Source: Metridium senile (lineage: Eukaryota > Cnidaria > Anthozoa > Actiniaria > Metridiidae). From it: a DNA stretch of 64,000 bases. Numbering within the stretch: position 1 is the first letter of the stretch; each line of letters begins with the position of its first letter. Location of the stretch: assembly GCA_949775045.1 (NCBI GenBank), contig OX459098.1, forward strand, positions 1,429,586 to 1,493,585, written 5' to 3'. The notes beneath the pieces are model-generated. The model searched no databases. It saw only the letters and a program-made list of their open reading frames with translations, and had not been told where the DNA came from. This document shows positions 31,865 to 42,749 of this stretch, piece by piece. Both the position numbers and the translations under genes were made by a program.

Positions 31865-32270
31865 TACAAAAATATAAAAATTTGTTCCGGTCTAAATAGT
31901 CTCCTTTCCCACTGAGCGCCAGTTTTATGCGGAACCACTTTAGAGACTAACCATAATAATTAATAACTTGATAGAAAACGGGTTCTTACATGTGAGTGGT
32001 TGTTGTAGCAACGGGCGTCTAAAACGGATTTAATTTTTTTCTAAAATCATTACTCGGTTATCCAATCAAATCGTCTCACCAAAACCACTATATCAGTTTT
32101 CTGACGTTAACAACCACTTCATACAGAAGTGCTGCAAAAACAAAAACAAAATAACGGAGAAAAAATAACTAATAACTAAGCTTGGTACTTATAATTCTTA
32201 ATAAATCATAACGCAGAAGAAACGTAATTTTAATTTTTAACTAAATGCCTGCGTGCAAACAAATATTGAA
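31865..32270. other. Stretch with no recognised feature
   Basis: Unremarkable AT-rich DNA. Confidence 0.5.
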
Positions 32271-32274
32271 CTAA

Positions 32275-32930
32275 GACATTTTTCATATTGCTCTCACCCT
32301 TAAGGGAAAACGCCGGCCCTTTAAATGTGTCTATAGGTCTACCGCCTTCTCTTAAAAGGTCTTCCGTCTAAACTATAAAATGACTACTTGTAATTTCATA
32401 TTGCTCTTACCCTAAAGGGAAAACGAGCCTTTAATATGTGTGTTTTGGTATCCCGCCTTCTCTAAAAAGGACTACTTATAAGTTCGATTCATAATGCTCT
32501 CAACCTAAAAGGAAAATGTCGGCCCTTCATATGTGTCTAGTCCTACCGTCTACACTATAAAATGACTACTTATAATTTCATATTGCTCTTATACTAAAGG
32601 GAAAACTCCAGCCCTTTATATGTGTCTAACGCCTATAGTATAAAAGCACTATACTTATATAATTTCATATAGCTTTAATATGTGTCTATAGGTCTAACGC
32701 CTACATTATAAAATAACTACTTATAATTTCATATTGTTCTCAGCTTAAAGGGAAAACGCCGGCTCTTTATATGTGTCTAACGCCTATAGTATAAAAGGAA
32801 TACTTATAATATATATATATATCCAGTGCTGTCACCAGTAACGAAAACCTCAACCCTTTATATATGTCTAGGTCTACCGCCTAATATAATATACATATTG
32901 CTGTCACCCTAAAGGGGAAAACTTCACTTG
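32275..32930. repeat. Degenerate tandem repeat, about 110-120 bp unit
   Basis: TTTCATATTGCTCT, AAGGGAAAACGCCGGCCCTT, TATGTGTCTA and CTATAAAATGACTACTTAT recur five to six times with indels. Confidence 0.75.
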
Positions 32931-33174
32931 AAAATACATTAGAAAACGCCTTTTTAGAGTTTTGAGTATCTAATGACTGCCGTTAACGAGTAAACTCGAT
33001 TTGAAAATGGGCAGTCATCACGAAAACTTTCGAAAATGCCGTTTCAGTTTGAGAAAATAAAGGCTTTCTACAACCTTGACGTCATTGTTTCTTGCTGTGG
33101 TTTGAACCCATACTGGGCCCAAATATATACTGAATGCAGGCGAAATTCATTCACTATTGATGTAAGTACGAAAC

Positions 33175-33790
33175 ACGAAAACGATTATTATTGTTTGAAT
33201 CGTGTGTTTTTGACGGGAATATGATCATTGTAAGTACGTCAATTATTCGTGTTTATGCCTATAGTATCTCAATAATAATCTCCATGTTCTTGACAGGAAT
33301 GATAATTGTAAGTACCTTGATTATTCGTGTTTATACCCATAACTTCTCAATAATAACCTCCATGTTCTTTCGAGAAAATAAATGATTGCAAACACCTCGA
33401 TTATTCGTATTTACATGTATACCTATATTATCTTAACAATAACCTCCATGTTCTTGACGAGAATAATGATTACAAGCACCTTGATTATTCGTGTTTAGAT
33501 GTATGCCCATAATATCTGAACAATAACCTCCATGTTCTTGACGAGAATAATGATTGTAAGCACCTTGAATATTCGTGTTTAGATGTATGCCCATAATATC
33601 TCAACAATAACCTCCATGTTCTTGATGACAATAATGATTGTAAGCACCTTGATTATTCGTGTTTAGATGTATTCCCATAATATCTCAATAACAACCTCAA
33701 AGTTCTTGAAAAAATCACGTTCTAAAATATCATTAGAATAACCTCGATTATTTGTGTTTAGATGTATGCCCAAAATATCTCATCAATAAC
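33175..33790. repeat. 84-bp minisatellite, left block
   Basis: About seven units with CCTCGATTATTCGTGTTTAG, ATGCCCATAATATCTCAACA and ATAACCTCCATGTTCTTGAC. Interrupted by a LINE fragment and resumed at 34680. Confidence 0.88.
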
Positions 33791-34625
33791 TTGAAAAAGG
33801 TTCAAAGGTGTTTATTATTTCCACAAATTGTAAATAAATGTTCTATAAATAATGTAAATTGTTATGGTGGTAGAGCGCAGAAATTCAACCCAAAGACTAC
33901 AATTGACTCCTACTTACGCATGTTTCAGTATAAGATTCTTAATTATCTTTTCCGTTTTAAAATAAGCAATGATTTCTCTTGTTCTTTTTGCCACGTAAAA
34001 GTAGAAACAATCGACCATCTATTTATACAATGCATGGAAGCAAAAAATTATTATTTTATAATTCGAGCCTGGCTAGAAAATTATGAAATTTTACTACCAG
34101 CATCCAATAAAGAAAATATTATATTAGGTGTAGATGACATGACTGTCAATTTCATTATCCTATTATATAAATTTTCATTGTATAAACAAAGAGACAAACA
34201 GAAAACCGGCCAACACTTAACTAGCCTGCGTTACAGACCCTTGTAAGCGCTCGAAACGTCTCCCGCCAACAAGCGTTGTTGGCGGGAGACGTTTCGAGCG
34301 CTAATAAGAGTCTGTTTACGCAGGCTAACACTTAACGTTTTTAAAAATATATTAAGATATTACGAAGTAATTGAAAGAAAAGTGGCCGTAAATAGAAACA
34401 AGCTGCATATGCACTTTAAAAAATGGGAAAAAATAACACGCGCATTATTGAATGAATAATTAATTTTAGCAACCTTTCAGTTAAGCCAAAAATATGTGTC
34501 TTGTAATCTATTGTAATCGTTATCTGAATTATTGTCTTCTCGTGTGTCACATTTATTGTGACACTCTTTAAATGTAAATTTTGTGTGTGTATTTATTTGA
34601 AATAAAAAAATTAATAAAAAAAACC
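33790..34625 (+). mobile_element. LINE 3' fragment (L1/Tx1-like RT C-terminus) inserted in the minisatellite
   Basis: The frame shows FQYKILNYLFRFK, CSFCHVKVETIDHLFIQC and, after a one-base shift beyond the nested MITE, LRYYEVIERKVAVNRN to a stop at 34457..34459. The CxxC...H....C block is the zinc-knuckle-like C-terminus of many LINE RT proteins. An A-rich tail follows near 34600. Broken by a MITE at 34222 and a frameshift, so not functional. Confidence 0.8.
34222..34327. mobile_element. Mutator-like MITE with exact 9-bp target duplication
   Basis: Ends TAGCCTGCGTTACAGACC and the inverse GTCTGTTTACGCAGGCTA; the inner arm CGCTCGAAACGTCTCCCGCC is perfectly inverted around a short loop. ACACTTAAC flanks both sides (34213..34221 and 34328..34336). 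106 bp inside the LINE frame. Confidence 0.92.
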
Positions 34626-34679
34626 CCAAAGGGTTAATGAAAGGTTTTTTTGCAAAAGTTTCTGCAAAAGTCATTTTCT

Positions 34680-34915
34680 TGACAAAATCTAAAATAATGA
34701 TTATAAGCACTCCGATTATGATATCTCAACAATAACTTCCATGTTCTTCCACAAAATCTATTAAAATAATGATTGTAAGCACACCGATTATAATATCTTA
34801 TAACAATAGCCTCAATTTTCTTGACTAGAATAATGATTGTAAACTAGTACCTCGATAATTTGTCTTAATCACGATGTACATATGCTAATTATTTCTCAAT
34901 TATAACCTTCACGTT
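34680..34915. repeat. 84-bp minisatellite, continuation after the LINE insertion
   Basis: About three diverged units (ATAATGATTGTAAGCAC, AATATCTCAACAATAAC). Confidence 0.8.
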
Positions 34916-34967
34916 CCTGGCGAAAAAATAATTGTATTATACGCCCATTAATCTAAACATAACTTAT

Positions 34968-35270
34968 TTTATTATCCAACCAGTCATAGACAAGTAAAAA
35001 TATCGCAGGAGTAGGACTGGATCGAGTAAAAATATTCAGCGATATTTTTACTCGTCTATCTAGCCCTCAAGTAAAACAATATTTTGCATTATAAAATAAC
35101 AAAAACCTTTTGATTGGATAATAAATAACTTATTAAACAGTTTGATGTGTAATATGGCAGGATATTTTACTCGTTAACTTGCATTTTGACTCGCCCGGAT
35201 GCTCGTCAAAATACAGCGTATCGCTCGTAAAATATCCAGCCATATTACACGTCAAACTGTCTAATAAGAT
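34968..35270. mobile_element. Double-foldback element, copy 1
   Basis: Two palindromic modules side by side: GAGTAAAAATATCGC modules (about 34987..35070), then TTTGATGTGTAATATGGC with its inverse (about 35128..35266). The same pair occurs in reverse at 53303..53590, so they move as one unit. Confidence 0.8.
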
Positions 35271-35274
35271 ATAT

Positions 35275-36630
35275 GTGTTCTATCTACTGTCGTTTCAGAT
35301 CTTCACACTTTAATTTAAAATCAAAGGCCACCTATGGCCAACTCGTGGATCATAATTAGAACATTTTGAAAGGACTTACAGTTTAGACCGCTCCATTACG
35401 ATTATGTAATTATTTTCTCGGATTAGCTTGAGATGATTTGAAGCGAAAAATAAGTATTCAATGTTGTTGTTTTATTTGTATTTTTTTGGTTGTCGTCCGT
35501 TTCCCTTACGGTCCGTCGTTCCCTCAGTCCGTGATCCGCTGACAAGTCTGATATTTACCTGGTTCGATCTTCGGTTCGTGCAGAGATACATGCGAGTTCA
35601 AAGAGTGTCTAAGAAATAGTGTTATTAAGTTGTTCTTGCAAAATAAACGCCAGAAAAAGCAAAATAGATAGTCATTGAAGCAATTGGTGTTATATTTGAG
35701 GCGATTTGGGCTGTTGGGTGTAGTTTTTAGACAGGCCGTTTTAGCTGTTTATTTGTTGTTGTCGAAGTCAACCTGGAGGTTTAAAACCGATCACGTTATC
35801 TCACATATTGTAAAGAAAGAAATATTACTTTCATCTACATATACATAGATCGTTAAGTTGAACTGCTAGATAATAGGGTGAAGCGATTTAAGTTTTGCGA
35901 ATAAGTTTGTTGTTCTGTGCAAGAAGCTAAGAGCTCGAGAATCGCCTGTTTCAATCGCCGTTCGAATTTGTACGAATTAATAGTAGTCAATAAAATTAAA
36001 CTATTGACAGATAAACTGGTTACTTTAATCAAAAATATAAAAGAAATAATTACAATAAGCAATATATTTACCCTACAACATCACTAAACTATTATACTGT
36101 TGTTGTCTTCACTTCTAGTGTGTATCGTACTCTCTAAGAATGCTTACCGGAAATACTGTTAAATATCCAGTAATAACAGCTTCGTCCTTTGTAACTGGTT
36201 GTGAATCCATTCCATAGCATTATGAAAGGATGGATAAAAAGTAGCTTCTGTTTATAGCAGGGAAGATATCTCGATAAATTTGATCATAATAAGTTGGCTC
36301 GCTTAGTTCGCTCGTAAATTGCATGATCTTTAGTAAAATTCAGAGTGACCATTTCCGAAAACATTCGACATAAACTTATGTGTAATTCTACTGCGAATCG
36401 TGTGGCGTGAGCACATAAAATATGAGAGTATTCGCGATTACTTCGACCGAAAAATCATTCCTTCAGACGAATCAAATATCCATGTGCTCGAAGTACGCTG
36501 ACCGAGATCTTGGGGCTCAAAAGTTTACACTGACGGTCTAGTGAGTGAGCGAGTGAGTGAGTGAGTGAGTGACACTTCCGGTTCAAAAGCCCCATCCCAA
36601 TAACTCGAGGATCTTCGATCCACGAGTTAA
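35275..36630. other. Intergenic stretch upstream of GPCR 3
   Basis: No gene recognised. Contains a short GTGA repeat (about 36541..36571) and the palindrome-like AACTCGAGGATCTTCGATCC. Confidence 0.5.
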
Positions 36631-36639
36631 AAAAACCAG

Positions 36640-36800
36640 GACTTCCACATCGTCTAACGTTTTGGACGTCAACCCTTTATACGAGAAGAAACAAACTTAA
36701 ATAGTTGGGAAAAAATACAGGACTTCCACACCGTCTACTTACTAACGTTTTGGACGTCAACCCTTTATACGAGAAGAAACAAACTTAAATAAACTGACTT
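36640..36800. repeat. Two-unit direct repeat in the 5' leader of GPCR 3, related to the 76-bp satellite
   Basis: GACTTCCACA(T/C)CGTCT, TAACGTTTTGGACGTCAACC and CTTTATACGAGAAGAAACAA occur twice, about 90 bp apart. The second copy ends about 25 bp before the ATG. TTACTAACGTTTTGGACGT matches the 76-bp satellite unit. Confidence 0.8.
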
Positions 36801-36825
36801 ATTTTTGAAGATAAATTTGTGAACA

Positions 36826-37764
36826 ATGAACGAAACTGGCTCTAAAAGTTTAACCCTGACCGAGTCTGAAAGGTTCTTCGCTATTGGTGCAACAGCTGTG
36901 CTTATCCCTTTAATTTTGGTGGGCAATGTTCTGGTGATGATATCCTACAAGATCAACCTCCGACTACGCACGCGCACTTATACGTTTCTGATAAGTCTTG
37001 CTGTATCAGACATCATTGTTGGAGGAGTTAACCTCCCCATGTGGGTACTTTGCATGGTCGATTACGGAGTATGCAGTATGTCACCTTCTTACAACATAGT
37101 CTTCAAGTTCTTGGACAGATTCGGTGCTTTTGCGTCAATCTTCCATCTAACAGCCATCAGCGTGGAACGATATATCGCCGTCGTAAAACCTTACTTGTTT
37201 TGTAGTCTACATGAACGATTTTTCTTCGCAGTGTCGGCATTTGCTTGGGTCTTTGCGGTATTACTCGCTTCGTTGTCCTGGTTGGACCAATCACACACCG
37301 TTTCATACAACACGGCTGTTTTCATAGCTGGGTTCGTAGTTCCTGCCTTAATCGTCATTTCCATGTACTTTGGGATTTTCAAAGCTGCTAAATCGCTCAC
37401 CAAACGAACGCCATATTTAAATAAAGGCAACAACACCATTGGTAAAGATCGCAAAGTTGCGGTAACCGTTGCTGTTATCAGTGGTCTGTTCATTGTAGCA
37501 TGGCTGCCGTTTTTTTTACTGTCAGTCATTGTGTCCTATTGTCCCCAATGTCTTCCTAGAAATCCAGCTGATGTTTTGCGTCTAGTTACAGTAGTGAAGT
37601 GTTTACACTATAGCAACAGCGTTGTCAATCCTATAGTCTACGCGCTAAGGGACGAGGAAATGAAGAAAACGTTTAGAAAGATACTTTTAGGGATGACTAA
37701 ATGTACGGGATCTGAAAGGAAAACAAAAAGCTCAACGCAGAGTCATGGCATTATTTATCTGTAA
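36826..37764 (+). CDS. Rhodopsin-family (class A) GPCR 3, single exon, 312 aa
   Basis: Starts at the ATG at 36826 (GAACAATGA), with a sequon at N2. TM1 17-40 (N34 = N1.50), TM2 with SDIIVGG (D62 = D2.50), TM3 ending ERY (114-116), W141 in TM4, P173 in TM5, TM6 AWLPFF (225-230), TM7 NPIVY (268-272), then helix 8 (EEMKKTF) and a short tail. No Cys at 3.25 (residue 90 is Asn); ECL2 is about 11 residues without Cys; ECL3 has CPQC (239-242). TM1-2 share YKxNxRLRTxTYTxLxSLA with the receptor at 20260, and TM6-7 are closest to the receptor at 1..686. It should be a plasma-membrane G-protein-coupled receptor; the ligand is unknown. It sits between two blocks of the same minisatellite. Confidence 0.95.
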   Translation: MNETGSKSLTLTESERFFAIGATAVLIPLILVGNVLVMISYKINLRLRTRTYTFLISLAVSDIIVGGVNLPMWVLCMVDYGVCSMSPSYNIVFKFLDRFGAFASIFHLTAISVERYIAVVKPYLFCSLHERFFFAVSAFAWVFAVLLASLSWLDQSHTVSYNTAVFIAGFVVPALIVISMYFGIFKAAKSLTKRTPYLNKGNNTIGKDRKVAVTVAVISGLFIVAWLPFFLLSVIVSYCPQCLPRNPADVLRLVTVVKCLHYSNSVVNPIVYALRDEEMKKTFRKILLGMTKCTGSERKTKSSTQSHGIIYL

Positions 37765-37834
37765 ACGCCCCCTTATAGCTTTGTTGTTTTTAAGCAAAAT
37801 GCATATATGTGTCTATGTGTCTATTCCTATAATA

Positions 37835-38335
37835 TCTCAACAATAACCTCCATGTCCATGATGATAATAATTGTTGTAAGCACCTCGATTATTATAATTG
37901 TTATGCCCATAATATCTTAACAATAAAGTTGATCTTCTTGACTTGAATAATGATTGTAAGCACCTTAATTACTCGTGTTTATGCCCATAATATCTCAACA
38001 ATAACCTCCATGTTCTTGACAAGAATAATGATTGTAAGCACCTCGATTATTCGTGTTTAGATGTATGCCCATAATATCTCAACAATAACCTCGATATTCT
38101 TGACAAGAAAAATGATTGTAAGCACCTCGATTATTCGTATTTACATGTATGCCCATAATATCTCAACAATAACCTCCATGTTCTTGACAAGAATAATGAT
38201 TGTAAGCACCTCGATTATTCGTGTTTAGATGTATGCCCATAATATCTCAACAATAACCTCGATATTCTTGACAAGAAAAATGATTGTAAGCACCTCGATT
38301 ATTCGTGTTAAGCTGTATGCCCACAATTCCTTTCA
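37835..38335. repeat. 84-bp minisatellite block downstream of GPCR 3
   Basis: About six units, same orientation and consensus as 33175..33790 (CCTCGATTATTCGTGTTTAG, CCCATAATATCTCAACAATA). Two neighbouring units near 38060 and 38240 are nearly identical. Confidence 0.9.
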
Positions 38336-38339
38336 ATCT

Positions 38340-38755
38340 TGAAATGATCATTTGCTTTGGACAACTTCTTTTAAATGGTGTACACCCGGAAAATGCTATC
38401 TTAAGACTTACGTCATCGTAGAAGTATGTAGACTATCACGTGACGCAAAGCCAACACCCATATTCAGAAGTTTAGCGAAGTAGAACACCACAGCTGGAAA
38501 CTTGGCGAGCATTGTTTCTACATAATCAAATTTTATCAAAGATTATGACCACAAAAGGCTACTTCTCGATGCAGGCTGACTCGGGGTAAGGTATGTTTGA
38601 TATTTAGATCGAAATATGTAAGCTCTGCTGTGAGTTTGTTTTAGTATTAACATATAAACTTATCAGTATATGTCTAGATTCCATAATTAATACTTTTGAT
38701 CGTCGTAAACAACTATATAATGGTGTCTATGAAATGTACTTTAGTATATTGATAT
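38340..38755. other. Stretch with no recognised feature
   Basis: No gene recognised; GGGGTAAGGTATG near 38583 resembles a splice donor but has no coding frame before it. Confidence 0.45.
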
Positions 38756-38760
38756 ACCAC

Positions 38761-38890
38761 TAGAGCGCAAACACTTAATCCGTGAAATAAAATCTACTTT
38801 TTAATGTCTAATAGTTCTTATTAAGTGACTATTAGTGACTATTTTAGACAAGTAAAGCTGTAATGAAGTGAATTAAGTGTTTGCGCTCTA
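38761..38890. mobile_element. MITE with TA|GAGCGCAAACAC ends
   Basis: TAGAGCGCAAACACTTAAT and ATTAAGTGTTTGCGCTCTA are exact inverses, bounded by TA on both sides as expected for Tc1/mariner-type insertion. 130 bp. A decayed relative lies near 47745..47862 (ATAGTTCTTATTTAGTGACT). Confidence 0.85.
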
Positions 38891-38899
38891 TCACAGTGC

Positions 38900-39790
38900 A
38901 GACTGTTATTGATATAAGTTGTAGAAATATATTATATAAATCTGTGAGACACTGCAGATTCATTTCATCATTTACTGAGTTTACTATTTGATTCTGTTAA
39001 CAAAAATTGTTTCGTATGGTTGAATGGTTCTTTTAAAAAGAGGTCGCTAGCTATTACACTCTATCTAAGGTTCTGTTAGGTTTATAAGAAGTCAATAAAT
39101 TAAACGGCAACCAAACCACCGTTTTTTCTATCTTTTTGAACTTCTTTAGAATCGGTACAAAGCACAGCTGAGAAACCAGCAAACAGTATTAACCCTAAAC
39201 TTTGACTTACGGTTTCACGATAAATAATTCAGTTCAGGATCCTACTTTTTTCTCACAAGTTTCCTCACCACATAAAGTTTCAAGTTCGTTTGTTTGCAAT
39301 AATTACAAATTATGGCTTGTTGACAATAAAATTTAAATGCGCTTTAGAAGCGCATGTGCCTACTACGAAAAATATTCTTGTCGTTTCCGCCAAAAAAGGA
39401 AACAAATCGTAAATAGACTGAAGCATGTTGCTACTTTTGTGTTGTAGCTCTGAATTTCTGCTAGATTTATACTCATACTTTTGACGACAGGTACTGAATA
39501 CATTTTTACATGATTCGCATTGATGTCGCTGTAAATATATCGAACTCAAATTAGCACATTTCAGTTAAATTACTTCAATATATAGATGAAGATTTAGGGC
39601 AAGCGCAGTACTCGGTTCCGAGCGCCTATTTCGAATGGCCCCATATCACAAAATGATCGCCTTGGTGATGATAGTAACTAATTTGGCCAAGTTTCATGCT
39701 TTTATCACAAAACGAACAATTTGATATAATTTTGGTCGTTAGCAGCTTGACTACTATTGCTATGAACAGCCTTTTTAAAATAGGCCTATA
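38900..39790. other. Stretch with no recognised feature
   Basis: The 79-codon - strand frame at 39310 has no domain. Nothing else supported. Confidence 0.5.
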
Positions 39791-39796
39791 ATTCCT

Positions 39797-41200
39797 TTAT
39801 GTCTTGGCATGAGCTATCACCTTGGACAACCTTTTTGAAATGGGTGTATGCCTATAATTCCTTTGTCTTGGCATGAGCTATCACCTTGGACAACCTTTTT
39901 GAAATGGGTGTATGCCTATAATTCCTTTCTGTCTTGGCATGAGCTATCACCTTGGACAACCTTTTTGAAATGGGTGTATTCCTATAATTCCTTTCTGTCT
40001 TGGCATGAGCTATCACCTTGGACAACCTTTTTGAAATGGGTGTATGCCTATAATTCCTTTCTGTCTTGGCATGAGCTATCACCTTGGACAACCTTTTTGA
40101 AATGGGTGTATGCCTATAATTCATTTCCGTCTTGTAATGAATGGCCTATCACCTTGGACAACCTTCTTGAAATAGGTGTATGCCTATAATTCCTTTCCGT
40201 CTTGAAAGGACCTATCAACCTCCTTGAAATAGGTGTATGCCTATAATTCCTTTCCGTCTTGTAATGAATGGCCTATCACCTTGGACAACCTTCTTGAAAT
40301 AGGTGTATGCCTATAATTCCTTTCCGTCTTGTAATGAATGGCCTATCACCTTGGACAACCTTCTTGAAATAGGTGTATGCCTATAATTCATTTCTGTCTT
40401 GAAAGGACCTATCACCATGGACAACCTTCTTGAAATAGGTGTATGCCTATAATTCCTTTCCGTCTTGAAAGGACCTATCAACCTCCTTGAAATAGGTGTA
40501 TGCCTATAATTCCTTTCCGTCTTGAAAGAACCTATCACCTTGGACAACCTTCTTGAAATAGGTATATGCCTATAATTCATTTCTGTCTTGAAAGGACCTA
40601 TCACCTTGGACAACCTTCTTGAAATAGGTGTATGCCTATAATTCCTTTCCGTCTTGAAAGAACCTATCACCTTGGACAACCTTCTTGAAATAGGTATATG
40701 CCTATAATTCCTTTCCGTCTTGAAAGAACCTATCACCTTGGACAACCTTCTTGAAATAGGTATATGCCTATAATTCATTTCTGTCTTGAAAGGACCTATC
40801 ACCTTGGACAACCTTCTTGAAATAGGTGTATGCCTATAATTCCTTTCCGTCTTGAAAGGACCTATCAACCTCCTTGAAATAGGTGTATGCCTATAATTCC
40901 TTTCCGTCTTGAAAGAACCTATCACCTTGGACAACCTTCTTGAAATAGGTGTATGCCTATAATTCCTTTCCGTCTTGTAATGAATGGCCTATCACCTTGG
41001 ACAACCTTCTTGAAATAGGTGTATGCCTATAATTCCTTTCCGTCTTGTAATGAATGGCCTATCACCTTGGACAACCTTCTTGAAATAGGTGTATGCCTAT
41101 AATTCATTTCTGTCTTGAAAGGACCTATCACCTTGGACAACCTTTTTGAAATAGGTGTATGCCTAGAATTCTTCTCCCTCTTACAGTGAGCTATTAGATG
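39797..41200. repeat. 66-bp tandem array with 57-bp variants
   Basis: About 22 units with CACCTTGGACAACCTTCTTG, AAATAGGTGTATGCCTATAA and TTCCTTTCCGTCTTGAAAGG. A first subtype has TCTTGGCATGAGCTATC; some units lose 9 bp. All lengths are multiples of three, so frames of 113 codons (+) and 207 codons (-) stay open; I treat these as artefacts. Confidence 0.95.
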
Positions 41201-41405
41201 TCCAGACAACCTGTTTAAAATAGGTGTAAAACTATAATTCCTTTTTGGCATGAAATAACCAATCCTGCGATGCATTGGGAATATCCTTCATATATTAAAG
41301 TCCCATGGAATTTAACTAAAAATTAAGTTTAGTTAAGAATACCACCCGTTTTAAATCCTTGACAAATTCACCATGCAGGAAGCAAAGTTAAGGATAAGCA
41401 ACTAA

Positions 41406-41538
41406 GGGGCTGTTTTTATGAAAGCGAGTTGTCCCTGCTACCCGGGATAACTGTTTTGTTTTGTATTCCCCGGGGGACTCAAAACAATCATAGTTATCCC
41501 GGCTAGCAGGGACAACTCGCCTTCATATAAACAGCCCC
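41406..41538. mobile_element. PIF/Harbinger-like MITE (GGGGCTGTT family), copy 2
   Basis: GGGGCTGTTTTTATGAAAGC to CTTCATATAAACAGCCCC, inner arms GTTGTCCCTGCTA / TAGCAGGGACAAC. TAA duplicated on both sides. 133 bp. Confidence 0.92.
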
Positions 41539-41539
41539 T

Positions 41540-42495
41540 AAGAACTCGAGACTCAGAAACTACACACAAATGTTCGTCCTGGTCTTATGTGACTTATTTT
41601 GGCGTCAATACGGTGCCAATACTATCTTAAAATGTTGACTTATAAGTATAAAGATCGACCATCTTGACTCCATCTAAATCAAAGTCATGGCTTTCTAATT
41701 AAAACTAATCATTCAGATCAACACCAATAACTAAAAAATAATTAAAAAATGGACTACGCTACATGAATTTTGTATTTTTATTATTTACATGCTGGCCAAT
41801 TCCACGAATGTTCTCTTCATGAGCCGATATCTGGCACAAAATAACTATTACTGTGGGTGTGGTCATCAAAAGTTTGTTTTGGGCGACGTCCACACTAGTA
41901 TTACGCCGGATAACTTCGCTTGAAAACGGCGCTTCTAATATTTACCGGGTTATCAAGGCCATCCATTAACACTAATCTTTACGTATACAAAAAAAATTGT
42001 TAGCCGAAATTAAAACGGAACTTTTTGAAAACGGTTCTTGGGGGTTGTGACTTGGGGGCGAACCAGCGTATTGTGAACGGGGATCTTTTTGAAAACGCAG
42101 GTTTTTGAAAGTGGTCACAAAAGAGTATAGTTTAAAAACGATGTAGTTTAGTTCATGGTAAGGAATTCGTTATCGAATTTAACCACCTTTGTGAGGACGC
42201 CGAGGCCTAAATTTTACTTTAATTTTTATACGTTTTCATGGCCCTGCAAGCGGAGGCTACTTTTTCTAGCGTCTTTTCCCTCTCAGAGGAAGCCTCCTCC
42301 GAAAGCAGGGAACATTCCTTCTGTTTTCAATACTCAAGAAAGCTTCCGTGACTTCGCTGTTGTAAGCTTTCCTGACTCGCTAATGACTATTCATCGACAT
42401 CAAAGCAAACCGCCTCAAGTACTTTTACAGGTAATAACACCATATATTATAGTTGTAGACAATAATTAAGTCTATGGTTACCGGAAAAATGAGAT
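41540..42495. other. Stretch with an unassigned ORF
   Basis: The 104-codon + frame at 42155..42469 is slightly GC-richer (LVSLAS-free, with SWPCKRRLLFLASFPSQRKP), but no domain or splice logic supports it. GACGTCCACACTAGTATTAC and GAAAACGG phrases around 41885..42110 resemble ends of a decayed DNA transposon. Confidence 0.4.
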
Positions 42496-42504
42496 CTTAT
42501 GAAA

Positions 42505-42745
42505 AGAAAAAAAGTTTAACCGACGTTTTGGACGTTAATTTCGAGTATACACCGTATAAAAGAAATTGTTACTTACTGACGTTTTGGACGTTAATCCTTC
42601 GTCGGTGTAAAAATGGCAACTTATACACCGTGTAAAAGAGAGTGTTACTTACTGACATTTTGGACGCTAATTCTCCATCGGTGTAAAAATGGTAACTTAT
42701 ACACCTTATAAAGAAGAGTGTTTCTTACTGTCGATTTGGACGTTT
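42505..42745. repeat. 76-bp satellite, second array
   Basis: About three units (TTACTTACTGACGTTTTGGA, CCTTCGTCGGTGTAAAAATG) of the family at 26330, more diverged. Confidence 0.82.
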
Positions 42746-42749
42746 GTTT

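Noticed and set aside
33036..33166. Exon-like frame (FQFEKIKAFYNLDV...) ending in GTAAGT
   Set aside because: The donor-like site is attractive, but the frame is short, has no acceptor or partner exon, and runs into the minisatellite.
42155..42469. 104-codon + strand ORF as a gene
   Set aside because: No domain, no promoter or partner exons, and it neighbours decayed transposon-like sequence.
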